DNA of 64,000 bases from Actinophytocola gossypii (GTDB taxonomy: Bacteria; Actinomycetota; Actinomycetes; Mycobacteriales; Pseudonocardiaceae): assembly GCF_025165815.1 (NCBI RefSeq), contig NZ_JAFFZE010000025.1, forward strand, positions 94,189-158,188, in the 5' to 3' direction. Below, piece by piece: positions 37,132 to 46,717 of this stretch (the first letter of the stretch is position 1; every line of letters begins with the position of its first letter). A program made the translations under genes and the position numbers. Below the pieces are notes generated by a model. That model did not search any database, was not told the DNA's origin, and saw nothing but the letters and a program-made list of their open reading frames with translations.

Positions 37132-37914
37132 ATGTTGAGAAAACGAGCTCTCGCAGTCGGACTTCTCGCCGGAGCGGCGACCGCACTCGCCGTCGTCGCC
37201 GGCCCGTCCGCGTTCGCCGCGGACAAGCAGGACGTGAACCCGCTGATCGTCGGCGGCGGTGACGCCGACCAGACGTACTCGTTCATCGTGTCGCTGCAGA
37301 GCGGCGGCGGCCACTTCTGCGGTGGCTCGCTGATCAGCCCGGAGTGGGTGCTGACCGCGGCGCACTGCGTCGAGGGCCAGTCGCCCGGCGGGGTGAGCAT
37401 GCGGATCGGCAGCAACGAGTACGCGTCGGGCGGCGAGGAGGCGCAGGCGGCGGAGATCGTCGTGCACCCGGACTACGACGGGATGTCGCCGGGCAACGAC
37501 ATCGCGCTGGTGCGCACGGCCGCCCCGGCGACGTCGGCGCCGGTGTCGCTGGCCGCGGACGCGCCGGTCGGCACGGCGTCCAGGCTGCTCGGCTGGGGCC
37601 AGACGTGCCCGGAGCCGGGTGGCTGCGGCGCGCCGGACTACCTGCAGCAGCTGGACGTCGAGGTGGTGGACGCGAGCGAGTGCACCGGCATCGACGGGTC
37701 GCTCGAGCTGTGCACCAGCAACCCGGGCGGCGACTCCGGGGCGTGCTACGGCGACTCCGGCGGCCCCCAGCTCGCCGGCACGAACGGGAACTGGTCACTC
37801 ATCGGAGTGACGAGCCGGACCGGCAACAACGACCCGGTGTGTGCGACCGGCCCGTCGATCTACACCGACGCGACCGCGTACGCGGACTGGATCGCGCAAA
37901 CCAGCGGCGGCTGA
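37132..37914 (+). CDS. secreted S1 family serine protease
   Basis: A 260-residue chymotrypsin-fold protease. The signal peptide runs about 1-29 (cleavage after SAFA), with a short propeptide before the mature start IVGG (39-42). The catalytic triad is His78 in TAAHC, Asp123 in GNDIAL and Ser209 in GDSGGP. The residue at the S1-pocket position (six before the Ser) is Gly203 rather than the Asp of trypsin, so Lys/Arg specificity is doubtful. Several Cys pairs suggest disulfides. It is probably an extracellular nutrient protease. Confidence 0.88.
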   Translation: MLRKRALAVGLLAGAATALAVVAGPSAFAADKQDVNPLIVGGGDADQTYSFIVSLQSGGGHFCGGSLISPEWVLTAAHCVEGQSPGGVSMRIGSNEYASGGEEAQAAEIVVHPDYDGMSPGNDIALVRTAAPATSAPVSLAADAPVGTASRLLGWGQTCPEPGGCGAPDYLQQLDVEVVDASECTGIDGSLELCTSNPGGDSGACYGDSGGPQLAGTNGNWSLIGVTSRTGNNDPVCATGPSIYTDATAYADWIAQTSGG

Positions 37915-37931
37915 GCAACGTATGCGGTAGT

Positions 37932-37972
37932 GGAGGCCGCGCGCGGGCGCCCCGTACCCGCGTGCGGCCTCC
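37932..37972 (+). terminator. terminator after the protease gene
   Basis: A 16-bp stem (37932-37947 with 37957-37972, one G-T wobble) and a 9-nt loop begin 17 bp past the protease stop. There is no T-tract. Confidence 0.7.
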
Positions 37973-38021
37973 GCTCCGTGTCACGGCCCGAGCAACCCTG
38001 CGGGCCGGCGGCGCGTGGGTT

Positions 38022-38666
38022 ATGAATGTGCACGTGCCCCTGGCCAGGTTCCTGCAAGCCGTCGTGGTGCTGACCGCCCTCGCGGCCTGCACCACCCAAC
38101 CGCCGTCCCAGGCTCCGCCTCCGTCGGCGGCACCATCTTCGGCTCCGGCCGCGGCTCCAGCTTCGGATCCATCGTCGGCCTCGTCCTCGGCTCCAGCGTC
38201 GGCCCCGGCGTCGGCCCCGGCGTCGGCCCCGGCGTCGGCACCAGCGTCGGCACCAGCGTCGGCCTCGTCCTCGGATGCCTCGTCGGCGGCGGTTCCCGCC
38301 CAGCCCGTCTCCGCCCCGCCTCCTTGCGCCAGGAAGGTGCACGCCTGCGTCAGCCTCTCCCAACGCAAGGCGTGGCTGACCAGGAACGGCCGCCCGACCT
38401 ACGGCCCGGTCCCCATCGCGCACGGCGGCCGCGAGAACCCGACCCCCACCGGCACCTACCCCGTGTCGTGGAAGGACGAGGTGAACACCAGCAGCATCTA
38501 CGGCACCCCGATGCCGTACTCGGTGTTCTTCGCCCCCGGCGGCATCGCCTTCCACCAGGGCGACGTCCGCACCGACTCGCACGGCTGCGTCCGCCTCACC
38601 ATGCCGGCGGCCAAGGCCTTCTTCGCCGCCCTCCAACCGGGTGAACTGGTACAAGTCGTGCCGTAA
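38022..38666 (+). CDS. L,D-transpeptidase lipoprotein with Ser-Ala-Pro linker
   Basis: A 214-residue protein with a lipoprotein signal (VVLTALAAC, Cys at about 23), a linker of about 70 residues built from SAPA repeats, and a C-terminal YkuD domain with catalytic Cys in SHGCVRL and the preceding conserved His (FHQG). L,D-transpeptidases form 3-3 peptidoglycan cross-links in actinobacteria. The linker is encoded by GCGTCGGCCCCG-type DNA repeats (about 38190-38270) that could vary by slippage. It would let the catalytic head span from the membrane into the wall. Confidence 0.87.
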   Translation: MNVHVPLARFLQAVVVLTALAACTTQPPSQAPPPSAAPSSAPAAAPASDPSSASSSAPASAPASAPASAPASAPASAPASASSSDASSAAVPAQPVSAPPPCARKVHACVSLSQRKAWLTRNGRPTYGPVPIAHGGRENPTPTGTYPVSWKDEVNTSSIYGTPMPYSVFFAPGGIAFHQGDVRTDSHGCVRLTMPAAKAFFAALQPGELVQVVP

Positions 38667-38676
38667 CGTACGAACC

Positions 38677-39054
38677 GTGCGCGCGTTCCTGGCCGAGCTG
38701 ACGATGGCCGTGCACTTCGCGGTGCTGGCGTTCATCGTGCTGGGCGCGTTCCTGGCCTGGCGCTGGCCGAAGGTGCTGCTCGTGCACCTCCCGTTCGCCC
38801 TCTGGGGCCTGGCGATCGCCACCCTCGGCTTTCCGTGCCCCCTCACCACCCTCGAGGACGCCCTCCGCGACCGCGAACAGGTCGGCTTCATCGAGCGCTA
38901 CCTCGACGGCATCCTCTACCCCGACGAGTACCTGCTCGCCTCCCGGATCCTCGCCGCGGGGCTCGTCGTCACGGCCTACGCCGTCGCCGTCACCCGCTGG
39001 CGGGTCAGGTCACGTCGCTCGAATGCCCAGGGAACAGGTGTGCGTCCGGGTTGA
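38677..39054 (+). CDS. DUF2784 family membrane protein
   Basis: A 125-residue protein with about three membrane segments (for example VHFAVLAFIVLGAFLAW and AGLVVTAYAVAV) and the DUF2784 pattern PCPLTTLEDALRDREQVGFIERYL, then LYPDEYL. GTG 38677 is the start. No function is established for the family. It begins 11 bp after the L,D-transpeptidase, so it may share its transcript. The 3' end overlaps the convergent oxidoreductase gene by 50 bp. Confidence 0.8.
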   Translation: MRAFLAELTMAVHFAVLAFIVLGAFLAWRWPKVLLVHLPFALWGLAIATLGFPCPLTTLEDALRDREQVGFIERYLDGILYPDEYLLASRILAAGLVVTAYAVAVTRWRVRSRRSNAQGTGVRPG

Positions 39055-39994
39055 GGTCGACGGCGATGTTGTTCACGGCGGTGGCCGCCTCGCCGAAGCC
39101 GGTGGCGATGAGCTTGACCTTGCCGGGGTACGCGGCGATGTCGCCGGCGGCGTAGATGCGGTCGCGGGCCGTCTTCATCGTCGTGTCGACGGCGACGGCG
39201 CGGCGGACGATCTCCAGCCCCCACGCCTCGATCGGGCCGAGGTCGGCGGTGAAGCCCAGCGCGGCCACCACCGACTGCGCCGGCAGCACGACCGTCGACG
39301 GGTCCGACTTGACCTCCAGCTCCACCTCGGCCAGCGCACCGGACGCGTCGCCGCGCAGCTCGACCACCTGGGCGTCGGTGATGATCGGCACGCCCAGCTC
39401 CCGCACCTGCCGCACGGTGGCGGCGAACGCGCGGAACTTGTTCCGGCGGTGCACCAGCGTCACGCTCCGTGCCACCGGGTGCAGCGACAGCGCCCAGTCG
39501 AACGCCGAGTCCCCGCCGCCGACGATGACCACGTCCTGGTCGCGCATCGCCTCCAGCTCCGGTACGAAGTGGACGACGCCGCGGCCCAGCCAACCCTCAC
39601 CGGCGGGCAGCGGGCGGGGGCTGAACTCGCCCATGCCGGCCGTGATCAGCACCGCACCGGCGCGGACCACCGTGTCGCCGAGGTCGACCTCGAACTTGCC
39701 GTCCACTTCCGACAGCCCGCGCGCCGGGCGCCCCAGCAGGTACGTCGGCTTGAACTGGTCGGCCTGCTCCACCAGCGCGGCCACCAGGTCCCGGCCGAGC
39801 ACCGACGGGAACCCGGCCACGTCGAAGATCTGCTTCTCCGGGTACATCGCGGTGACCTGCCCGCCCGCCTCCGGCAGCGAGTCGACGACCGCTGTTCGCA
39901 GCTCGCGGAAGCCCGCGTAGTACGCGGCGAACAGCCCGGTCGGGCCGGCGCCGACGATCAGCAGGTCGACCTCGGACGGCGAGACGGAACCCAT
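39005..39994 (-). CDS. ferredoxin/flavodoxin-NADP+ reductase type 2
   Basis: A 329-residue thioredoxin-reductase-like flavoprotein without redox-active cysteines. The FAD Rossmann motif is [16 protein letters not shown] and the NADPH motif [13 protein letters not shown], with the closing FAD motif [20 protein letters not shown]. These features and the length match YumC-type ferredoxin-NADP reductases. It may reduce the 7Fe ferredoxin encoded at 22.4 kb, which is an inference. ATG 39994 is chosen because upstream frame sequence shows no ribosome site. Confidence 0.88.
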   Translation of the reverse strand: MGSVSPSEVDLLIVGAGPTGLFAAYYAGFRELRTAVVDSLPEAGGQVTAMYPEKQIFDVAGFPSVLGRDLVAALVEQADQFKPTYLLGRPARGLSEVDGKFEVDLGDTVVRAGAVLITAGMGEFSPRPLPAGEGWLGRGVVHFVPELEAMRDQDVVIVGGGDSAFDWALSLHPVARSVTLVHRRNKFRAFAATVRQVRELGVPIITDAQVVELRGDASGALAEVELEVKSDPSTVVLPAQSVVAALGFTADLGPIEAWGLEIVRRAVAVDTTMKTARDRIYAAGDIAAYPGKVKLIATGFGEAATAVNNIAVDLNPDAHLFPGHSSDVT

Positions 39995-40080
39995 CTGCAC
40001 ACCTACCCATCGCGGAGAGTGGCCAGCACCACCACAAGCTACCCGCGCACCGCCCGCCACGGCAGGCCAGACTGGAGACC

Positions 40081-41475
40081 GTGAGCGAGAATGACTTCAG
40101 GGTCGAGCACGACACGATGGGTGAGGTCAGGGTCCCGGCCGACGCCCTCTGGCGGGCCCAGACCCAACGCGCCGTCGAGAACTTCCCGATCTCCGGTCGT
40201 GGCCTGGAGCGCGCTCAGATCCGCGCGCTCGGCCTGCTCAAGGCCGCCGCGGCCCGGGTCAACCAGCGGTTCGACGTGCTGCCGCCGGATCTCGCCGAGG
40301 CCGTCGCCGCCGCCGCGGACGAGGTCGCCGAGGGCCGCCACGACGACCACTTCCCGATCGACGTGTTCCAGACCGGGTCGGGCACCTCGTCGAACATGAA
40401 CGCCAACGAGGTCATCGCCACGCTGGCCACCCGCCGGCTCGGCCGGGACGTGCACCCGAACGACCACGTCAACGCCTCGCAGTCGTCCAACGACACGTTC
40501 CCCACGACGATCCGGATCGCCGCGACCGAGGCGGTCGTGCGGGACGTGCTGCCCGCGCTCGACCACCTCGCCGGCACCATCGAGCGGCGGGCCGGCGAGT
40601 GGGCCGAGGTCGTCAAGTCTGGGCGCACGCACCTGATGGACGCGGTTCCGGTCACGCTCGGTCAGGAGGCCGGGGCGTGGGCGGCACAGGTCCGGTACGG
40701 CATCGAGCGGCTCCGGGACACCCTGCCCCGGCTGGGCGAGCTGCCGATCGGCGGGACGGCGGTGGGCAGCGGCCTCAACGCGCCGGACGGCTTCGGCGGC
40801 GCGGTCGCCGAGGAGCTGGCCACGCTCACCGACCTGCCGCTGACCGAGGCGCGCGACCACTTCGAGGCGCAGGCCGGACAGGACGGTGTGGTCGAGGTGT
40901 CCGGGCAGCTCAGGACGCTCGCCGTGAGCCTGCACAAGATCGCCAACGACGTGCGCTGGCTGGGTTCCGGGCCGCGCACCGGGCTCGGTGAGCTGGCGCT
41001 GCCGGACCTCCAGCCGGGCAGCTCGATCATGCCGGGCAAGGTCAACCCGGTGATCCCGGAGGCCACGATGATGGTCGTGGCGCAGGTGATCGGGAACGAC
41101 GCGGCGGTGGCGTTCGCCGGCAGCCAGGGCAACTTCCAGCTGAACGTGATGCTGCCGGTGATCGCGCGCAACGTGCTCGAGTCGGCCAGGCTGCTGGCGG
41201 CGGTGTCGCGGCTGCTGGCGGACAAGGTCTTCGCCGGTGTCGAGGCGAACACCGAGCGGCTGCGCGAGTACGCGGAGTCCTCGCCGTCGATCGTCACGCC
41301 GCTGAACCGGTACCTGGGCTACGAGGAGGCCGCGTCGATCGCCAAGCAGTCGCTCGCGGAGCGCAGGACGATCCGCGAGGTGGTGCTGGAACGCGGCCAC
41401 GTGCGGGACGGCAGGCTCACCGAACAGCAGCTCGACGACGCCCTGGACGTCCTCCGGATGGCCCGCGGCGGCTGA
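40081..41475 (+). CDS. fumC: class II fumarate hydratase
   Basis: A 464-residue member of the fumarase/aspartase superfamily, interconverting fumarate and L-malate in the TCA cycle. The family signature [15 protein letters not shown], the [10 protein letters not shown] block and the [10 protein letters not shown] block are intact. The length is typical for FumC. GTG 40081 is the start. It is divergent from the flavin reductase. Confidence 0.95.
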   Translation: MSENDFRVEHDTMGEVRVPADALWRAQTQRAVENFPISGRGLERAQIRALGLLKAAAARVNQRFDVLPPDLAEAVAAAADEVAEGRHDDHFPIDVFQTGSGTSSNMNANEVIATLATRRLGRDVHPNDHVNASQSSNDTFPTTIRIAATEAVVRDVLPALDHLAGTIERRAGEWAEVVKSGRTHLMDAVPVTLGQEAGAWAAQVRYGIERLRDTLPRLGELPIGGTAVGSGLNAPDGFGGAVAEELATLTDLPLTEARDHFEAQAGQDGVVEVSGQLRTLAVSLHKIANDVRWLGSGPRTGLGELALPDLQPGSSIMPGKVNPVIPEATMMVVAQVIGNDAAVAFAGSQGNFQLNVMLPVIARNVLESARLLAAVSRLLADKVFAGVEANTERLREYAESSPSIVTPLNRYLGYEEAASIAKQSLAERRTIREVVLERGHVRDGRLTEQQLDDALDVLRMARGG

Positions 41476-41481
41476 TCCCGG

Positions 41482-42354
41482 CTACCCGGTGATGCCGAGG
41501 AGGTCGAGGAACGCGATTGCCGCGGGGGTTCTGGTGACCGGGCTCCAGATGACGTGCTCGACCCGGGCCGGCGCGTCGGTGACCTCGACGGTGACCAGAC
41601 CGGTGAGCTGAGGCACGAACGCGGACGGGAGCATGGCGACGCCGAGGCCCTGGACGACCAGGCGGGCCAGGAAGTCGGCGTTGGTCACCTCGAAGGCGAC
41701 GTCGCGGACCAGGCCGGCGGCCGCGAAGGCCTGGTCGGACTGGGCACGCCCGGCGGTCCCGGCGGGCAGGTCCACGAACACCTCGGCGGCGAGCCGGCGA
41801 AGGTCGACCTCCGCCTCGCCGGCGAGCGGGTGGTCCGGCGCGACCACGGCGACGAGCCGGTCGCGGGCCAGTTCGTGCGCGGCGACGCCCTCGGGACGCG
41901 CCGTCGTCGGCAGCCCGAGGAAGGCGACCTCGATCGCGCCCTGCCCGACCTGCTCGACCAGCTCCTCGCTCGCACCCACCCGCAGGCTGATGCGCACGTG
42001 CGGGTACCGCTGGTGGAACTCGCGCAGCGTGCCCGGGATGTCGACCGCGGCGACGGTGGGGATCAGACCGACCGCGAGCCGCCCGCGGACCTCGCCGACC
42101 GCCGCGGCCACCTCGGCCTTCGCCCGCTCGGCTGCGTCCAGGCACTGCCGGGCGGCCGGCAGGAACGCCGCGCCGGCCGGGGTCAGCCGCACGCGGCGGC
42201 TGGTGCGCTCGAACAGGCGGGCGCCCAGTTCCCGCTCCAGGCGCGCGACCTGGTGGCTGAGGGCGGACTGGACGACCAGACACCGCTCGGCGGCCCGGGT
42301 GAAGCTGTTCGTCTCGGCCACCGTGACGACATAGCGCAGCTGCTGGAGTTCCAC
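41482..42354 (-). CDS. LysR family transcriptional regulator
   Basis: A 290-residue LysR protein. The N-terminal winged helix (VELQQLRYVVTVAETNSFTR, then ALSHQVARLERELGARLFER) is followed by a periplasmic-binding-like effector domain from about residue 90. The start GTG 42354 is the family-typical position. It is divergent from the EamA/NmrA pair with 66 bp between starts and probably controls those genes. That region contains AACATGTGTT, a short palindrome that could be part of its site. Confidence 0.9.
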   Translation of the reverse strand: MELQQLRYVVTVAETNSFTRAAERCLVVQSALSHQVARLERELGARLFERTSRRVRLTPAGAAFLPAARQCLDAAERAKAEVAAAVGEVRGRLAVGLIPTVAAVDIPGTLREFHQRYPHVRISLRVGASEELVEQVGQGAIEVAFLGLPTTARPEGVAAHELARDRLVAVVAPDHPLAGEAEVDLRRLAAEVFVDLPAGTAGRAQSDQAFAAAGLVRDVAFEVTNADFLARLVVQGLGVAMLPSAFVPQLTGLVTVEVTDAPARVEHVIWSPVTRTPAAIAFLDLLGITG

Positions 42355-42420
42355 GCGATCTATCTTCCTTCGCGATCGATGAAGTGACAAACATGTGTTG
42401 GACTCATTGATCGGGTTGGA

Positions 42421-43317
42421 GTGAGACTCCACAGCGTGACAACAGCAACGACACAGCGCGCTCCGGGCAGAGCCGGAACCACCGTCCTCACGGCTGTCGC
42501 TCCCGCCGTCTGGGGCACGACCTACGTCGTCACCACCGAGCTGCTTCCGCCGGGACACCCACTGTTCGCGGCGCTCCTGCGCACCCTGCCGGCCGGTCTG
42601 CTCGCGCTGGCGGTCACCCGGGCGCTGCCGCGCGGAGCCTGGTGGGCGAGGGCCGCGGTGCTCGGCGTGCTGAACATCGGCCTGCTCAACGCGCTGCTGT
42701 TCATCACGGCCGAGCGCCTGCCGGGAGGCGTGGCCGCCACCCTCGCGGCGGCCCAGCCGCTCGTCGTCGCCGTGCTGGCCGTGCTCGTGCTGCACGAGCG
42801 CCCGTCCGGCTGGCGTCTCGCCTGGGGAGTCGTCGGCGTGCTCGGCGTCGGCCTGGTGGTGATCGGGCCAGACGCCGCGTTCGACACCGTCGGCGTCGTG
42901 GCCGGCCTGGCCGGCGCGGCGTCGATGGCGCTCGGGTTGACGCTCACCAAGCGCTGGGGGCGTCCGCCCAACGCCGGTCCCACCGCGTTCGCGGGCTGGC
43001 AGCTCGCCGCCGGCGGTGTGTTCCTGCTGCCCGTCACCTTCCTCGTCGAGGGGGCACCGCCCGCGATCGACCTGACGGCCGGCCTCGGCTACCTCTGGCT
43101 GGGCCTGGTGGGCGGCCTGATCGCCTACGTCCTGTGGTTCCGCGGCATCGCGGCTCTGCCGGTCACCTCGGTCGCGGTCCTCGTCCTGCTCTCGCCGCTG
43201 GTCGCCGCCGTGCTCGGCGCCGTGCTCCTCGGCCAGACCCTCGGCCCGGTCCAGCTCGTCGGGTTCGGGCTCTCCCTCGCCTCGATCGTCGCGGGACAGC
43301 TTCCCGCACCCCGTTGA
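42421..43317 (+). CDS. EamA/DMT family transporter
   Basis: A 298-residue membrane protein with about ten hydrophobic segments in two repeated EamA halves. Each half has the WGxxxxxxxxxLP-type opening (here VWGTTYVVTTELLPPG) and GLVVIG / GLIAYVLWFRG segments. Such proteins export metabolites or amino acids. GTG 42421 is used; GTG 42436 is an alternative five codons in. It is co-transcribed with the NmrA-like gene 11 bp downstream. Confidence 0.88.
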   Translation: MRLHSVTTATTQRAPGRAGTTVLTAVAPAVWGTTYVVTTELLPPGHPLFAALLRTLPAGLLALAVTRALPRGAWWARAAVLGVLNIGLLNALLFITAERLPGGVAATLAAAQPLVVAVLAVLVLHERPSGWRLAWGVVGVLGVGLVVIGPDAAFDTVGVVAGLAGAASMALGLTLTKRWGRPPNAGPTAFAGWQLAAGGVFLLPVTFLVEGAPPAIDLTAGLGYLWLGLVGGLIAYVLWFRGIAALPVTSVAVLVLLSPLVAAVLGAVLLGQTLGPVQLVGFGLSLASIVAGQLPAPR

Positions 43318-43328
43318 AAGGATCCTCG

Positions 43329-44150
43329 GTGTCGAACCAGAAGACCGTCCTCGTCATCGGCGCCACCGGCGGCCAGGGCGGCGCCGTCGCCCGCGCGCTG
43401 CTCGGCACCGGCTGGGCCGTCCGCGCCCTCGTCCGCGATCCAGGAAGGGCCAGGGACCTCGAGGCGCTCGGCGCCGAACTGGTCACCGGCGACCTCGACG
43501 ACCCCGGTTCGCTGCGTGCGGCGGCGCGGGGTGTGCACGGCGTCTTCAGCGTGCAACCCGCCGACCTGACCGCCCCGGATCCGGAAACCGAGGTGCGGCG
43601 CGGGAAGAACGTCGCCGACGCGGCCGAGGGGGTCGCGCACCTGGTGTACAGCTCCGTCGGCGCGGTCGGCCGCGAGTCCGGCGTCGCCCACTTCGAGACG
43701 AAGGCGGAGATCGAGGCATACCTCGAGACCGTCGGCGTGCCCGCGACCGTGCTGCGGCCGGTGTTCTTCATGGAGAACTGGCGGTACCTGCTGCCGGAGC
43801 CGCGGAACGGCGAGCGGGTCGGCTCGATCGCGTTGGACGAGGACACCTCGCTGCAGATGATCGCGCTGACCGACATCGGCCGGATCGCCGCGAACGTGTT
43901 CGACGAGGCCGTGGTCGGCAGGACGATCGAGATCGCGGGCGACGAGCTGACCGTGCGACGGATCGCAGAGCTGTTCACGAAGGCCGACGGCGTCCCGACC
44001 CGCTTCGAACGGCGGCCGGCCCAGCCCGGCGAGCTGGCGACGATGTTCGCCTGGCTCGACCGGGCGGGCTACCGGGCCGACATCGCCGCCCTCCGCGAGC
44101 GGTACCCGGATCTGCTCACCTTCGAGGCATGGCTGGCCGGCGACCGGTAG
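43329..44150 (+). CDS. NmrA-like NAD(P)-binding protein
   Basis: A 273-residue atypical short-chain dehydrogenase with the N-terminal dinucleotide motif VIGATGGQGGAVARALL and a body resembling NmrA/HSCARG redox sensors. The catalytic Tyr of true dehydrogenases is not evident, so it more likely senses NADPH or acts on an unknown substrate. It starts at GTG 43329 after AAAGG. It belongs to the EamA operon under the divergent LysR. Confidence 0.82.
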   Translation: MSNQKTVLVIGATGGQGGAVARALLGTGWAVRALVRDPGRARDLEALGAELVTGDLDDPGSLRAAARGVHGVFSVQPADLTAPDPETEVRRGKNVADAAEGVAHLVYSSVGAVGRESGVAHFETKAEIEAYLETVGVPATVLRPVFFMENWRYLLPEPRNGERVGSIALDEDTSLQMIALTDIGRIAANVFDEAVVGRTIEIAGDELTVRRIAELFTKADGVPTRFERRPAQPGELATMFAWLDRAGYRADIAALRERYPDLLTFEAWLAGDR

Positions 44151-44172
44151 TCCAGTCGTAGGGTCGCGGGCG

Positions 44173-45543
44173 ATGACCACCGACTGGGCCACCCTGCGGG
44201 AGCTGCTCCTGCCGGCCGCCGGCGCCCGCGGCCGCCGGGTCGAGTCCGCGCTGCGGACCGCGATTCGCGACGGGCAGCTCGCGGCCGGCGTCCGGCTGCC
44301 GTCCAGCCGGGACCTCGCGGCCCAGCTCGGGGTCGCCCGCGGCACGGTCACCGCCGCGTACGGGCAGCTCGTCGCGGAGGGGTACCTGGTCAGCCGGCGC
44401 GGGTCCGGGACGCGGGTCGCCGGCGCCATCGGGCGAGCCGCACCGGCGGCCGAGCCGGCGCCCGCGCCCACCCGCTGGCGGTACGACCTGCGGCCGGGAC
44501 TGCCCGCGCTCAGCGCGTTCCCCCGGGCCGAGTGGATCGCCGCCACCCGTGCCGGGCTCGCCGCGCTGCCGGACGAGGCGCTCGGCTACCCCGATCCGGC
44601 CGGGCTGCCCGAGCTGCGCGCCGAGCTCGCCGGCTACCTCGGCCGGGTCCGCGCGGTGACCGCGACCGCCGACGACGTCCTGGTCACGCACGGCGCCGCC
44701 GAGGGCCTGTCGATGCTCGTGGCGGCCGTCGGCGGGCGGGTCGCGGTCGAGGAGCCGGGGCATCCCGGGCAGCTGGAGATGTTGCGCGCCAACGGGGTCA
44801 CGCCGGTACCGGTTCCCGTCGACGAGCACGGCATCGTGGTCGACGCGATCGCCGGCTGCCGGGCGGTCGTGGTCACCGCGGCGCACCAGTTCCCGCTCGG
44901 CGTCGCGCTGCACCCGGACCGGCGGCACGCGCTGCTCTTCTGGGCCCGCGCCAACGACGGCCTGATCATCGAGGACGACTACGACGCCGAGCACCGCTAC
45001 GACCGCCCCGCGCTGCGCGCCATGCAGGCGATGGAGCCGACCCGGGTCGCCTACCTCGGTACCGCGAGCAAGACCCTCGCCCCGGCGCTGCGGCTCGGCT
45101 GGCTGGTGCTCCCGCCCGGCCTGCGCGCGGAGCTGATCCACCGCAAGCGGACCACCGACCTCGGCTGCTCCCCGCTGCCGCAGGCCGCGTTCGCGCGGAT
45201 GCTCGCCACCGGCGGCTACGACCGGCACCTGCGCCGCACCAGGGCCCTGTACCGCGCCCGCCGCGACGCCCTGCTGACCGCGGTGGCCGAGCACCTGCCG
45301 GCCTGGCGCCCGGTCGGCGTCGCGGCGGGGTTGCACGTCGTGCTCAGGCTGCCCGACGGCACCGACGACGCCGAGGTGCGGCGGCGGGTGGCCGAGCGGG
45401 GCGTGCACGTGGTGGCGCTGTCGGAGTACTCGGCGGATCCGCCGTACCCCGGGCTCGTGGTCGGCTACGCGGCGACGAGCCCGGACCGGCTCCGGGCGGC
45501 GGTCGCCGAGATCGCCGCTACCCGGCTTTGCTGTCGGCCTTGA
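44173..45543 (+). CDS. MocR/PdxR family regulator (GntR HTH fused to aminotransferase fold)
   Basis: A 456-residue protein. A GntR winged helix at the N-terminus (LRTAIRDGQLAAGVRLPSSR, then LGVARGTVTAAYGQL) is followed by a fold-type I aminotransferase domain with the PLP lysine in GTASKTLAPALRLGW and IIEDDYDAEHRYD. Members such as PdxR use PLP as an effector and often activate pdxST. No PLP gene is adjacent here, so the target is unknown. It overlaps the convergent MerR-PP2C gene by 26 bp. Confidence 0.88.
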   Translation: MTTDWATLRELLLPAAGARGRRVESALRTAIRDGQLAAGVRLPSSRDLAAQLGVARGTVTAAYGQLVAEGYLVSRRGSGTRVAGAIGRAAPAAEPAPAPTRWRYDLRPGLPALSAFPRAEWIAATRAGLAALPDEALGYPDPAGLPELRAELAGYLGRVRAVTATADDVLVTHGAAEGLSMLVAAVGGRVAVEEPGHPGQLEMLRANGVTPVPVPVDEHGIVVDAIAGCRAVVVTAAHQFPLGVALHPDRRHALLFWARANDGLIIEDDYDAEHRYDRPALRAMQAMEPTRVAYLGTASKTLAPALRLGWLVLPPGLRAELIHRKRTTDLGCSPLPQAAFARMLATGGYDRHLRRTRALYRARRDALLTAVAEHLPAWRPVGVAAGLHVVLRLPDGTDDAEVRRRVAERGVHVVALSEYSADPPYPGLVVGYAATSPDRLRAAVAEIAATRLCCRP

Positions 45544-46567
45544 TGTCGGCGACCACGCAGCTGATGTTGTCCGGCCCGCCCGCCTGGTTGGCCAGGTCGA
45601 CGAGCCGCTCGACCGCCTGGTGCGGGGAGGGGACGCCGGACAGGGTGGTGTGCAGCGTGTGCACGTCGAGGACGGTGTGCAGGCCGTCGGAGCACAGCAG
45701 GTAGCGGTCCCCGGCGTGCACGTCGTGCAGGGCGACGTCCGGCTCGGGATCGCCGTCCCGGGTGAGTGCCTGGAGCAGGATCGCGCGCTGCGGGTGGGTG
45801 GCGACCTCGTCCTCGGTGAGCTTCCCTTCGTCCACAAGGGACTGGACGACGGTGTGGTCGTGGGTGATCTGGAAGAGTTCGGTGTCCCGCAGGAGGTACG
45901 CGCGCGAGTCTCCGATGTGGACGAGCCCGAGGCGCGACCCGGACCAGAGGAGCGCGGTGAGGGTGGTTCCGCTGTCGTCCTGGTCGAGTTCCCGAACCGC
46001 CGAGCCGGCCTGGCGGCCCGCGTCGGCCAGCACGTTGAGCAGGTCACCGGCGGAGTCGAGGTTCCGCAGGGCGTCGATGGCCGCGGAGCTGGCGGTGGCC
46101 CCGTCGTCGCCGAACCCGTCGGCGACCGCGAGGACCCGGTCGCCGGCGAAGGCGCGGTCCTGGTTGACCTCGCGGACGAGACCGCGGTCAGTACGCGCGG
46201 CGTAGGTGATGGTGAGCGGTCCGGCCGGCATGGCGTCGTCCTTCCCGGACAGGTGCTGGACGAGGAAGGCGGCCAACTCCCGCCGCGCCGCGGTGTCCGA
46301 CTCGACCAGCTGCCAGAACTCCGCCACCGCCGCCGCGGCCTCCGGCTTCGGTGCGTCACACACGGCCCTGATCCGCGCCAACGGCATACCGAGGCGCCGC
46401 AGCCAGGCGACCAGCCGGGCACGTTCCAGCTGCTCCGGCTCGTAGAACCGGTACCCGCTGACCGGGTCCACCCGAGCCGGCCGCAACAGCCCCAACTCGT
46501 CATAGAGCCGCAACGCCTTCGGCGACAACCGAGAAGCCCGCGCGAACGCGCCGATGGTGAGCGCCAC
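45518..46567 (-). CDS. MerR HTH - PP2C phosphatase fusion regulator
   Basis: A 349-residue protein joining two domains rarely seen together. Residues 1-70 form a MerR winged helix (IGAFARASRLSPKALRLYDE, then GYRFYEPEQLERARLVAWLR). Residues 120-345 form a PP2C serine/threonine phosphatase with RTDRGLVREVNQDRAF, VADGFGDDG, IGDSRAYLL, LLCSDGLH and GGPDNISCVV metal motifs. It may couple dephosphorylation signals to promoter control. GTG 46567 fits best because GGAGG lies 5 bp upstream. It is divergent from the DNA ligase gene with about 150 bp between. Confidence 0.88.
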   Translation of the reverse strand: MALTIGAFARASRLSPKALRLYDELGLLRPARVDPVSGYRFYEPEQLERARLVAWLRRLGMPLARIRAVCDAPKPEAAAAVAEFWQLVESDTAARRELAAFLVQHLSGKDDAMPAGPLTITYAARTDRGLVREVNQDRAFAGDRVLAVADGFGDDGATASSAAIDALRNLDSAGDLLNVLADAGRQAGSAVRELDQDDSGTTLTALLWSGSRLGLVHIGDSRAYLLRDTELFQITHDHTVVQSLVDEGKLTEDEVATHPQRAILLQALTRDGDPEPDVALHDVHAGDRYLLCSDGLHTVLDVHTLHTTLSGVPSPHQAVERLVDLANQAGGPDNISCVVADIKADSKAG

Positions 46568-46717
46568 CGCCACCTCCCTCGTCCCTGGACGACCCCACCG
46601 TCCACCTTCCCCTTCGGTCAAGGTCAAGCCACGACCTCGCCGATCGCCCGAGCGGAGCTACAAGCCCTCGTGACCAGCGGGAACGCGGTTGTCGGTGCCT
46701 CGGGGCATGATGGTCAC

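Noticed and set aside
45620..46717. Upstream extension of the DNA ligase frame
   Set aside because: It lies antisense to the MerR-PP2C gene, and ligase similarity begins at 46718.
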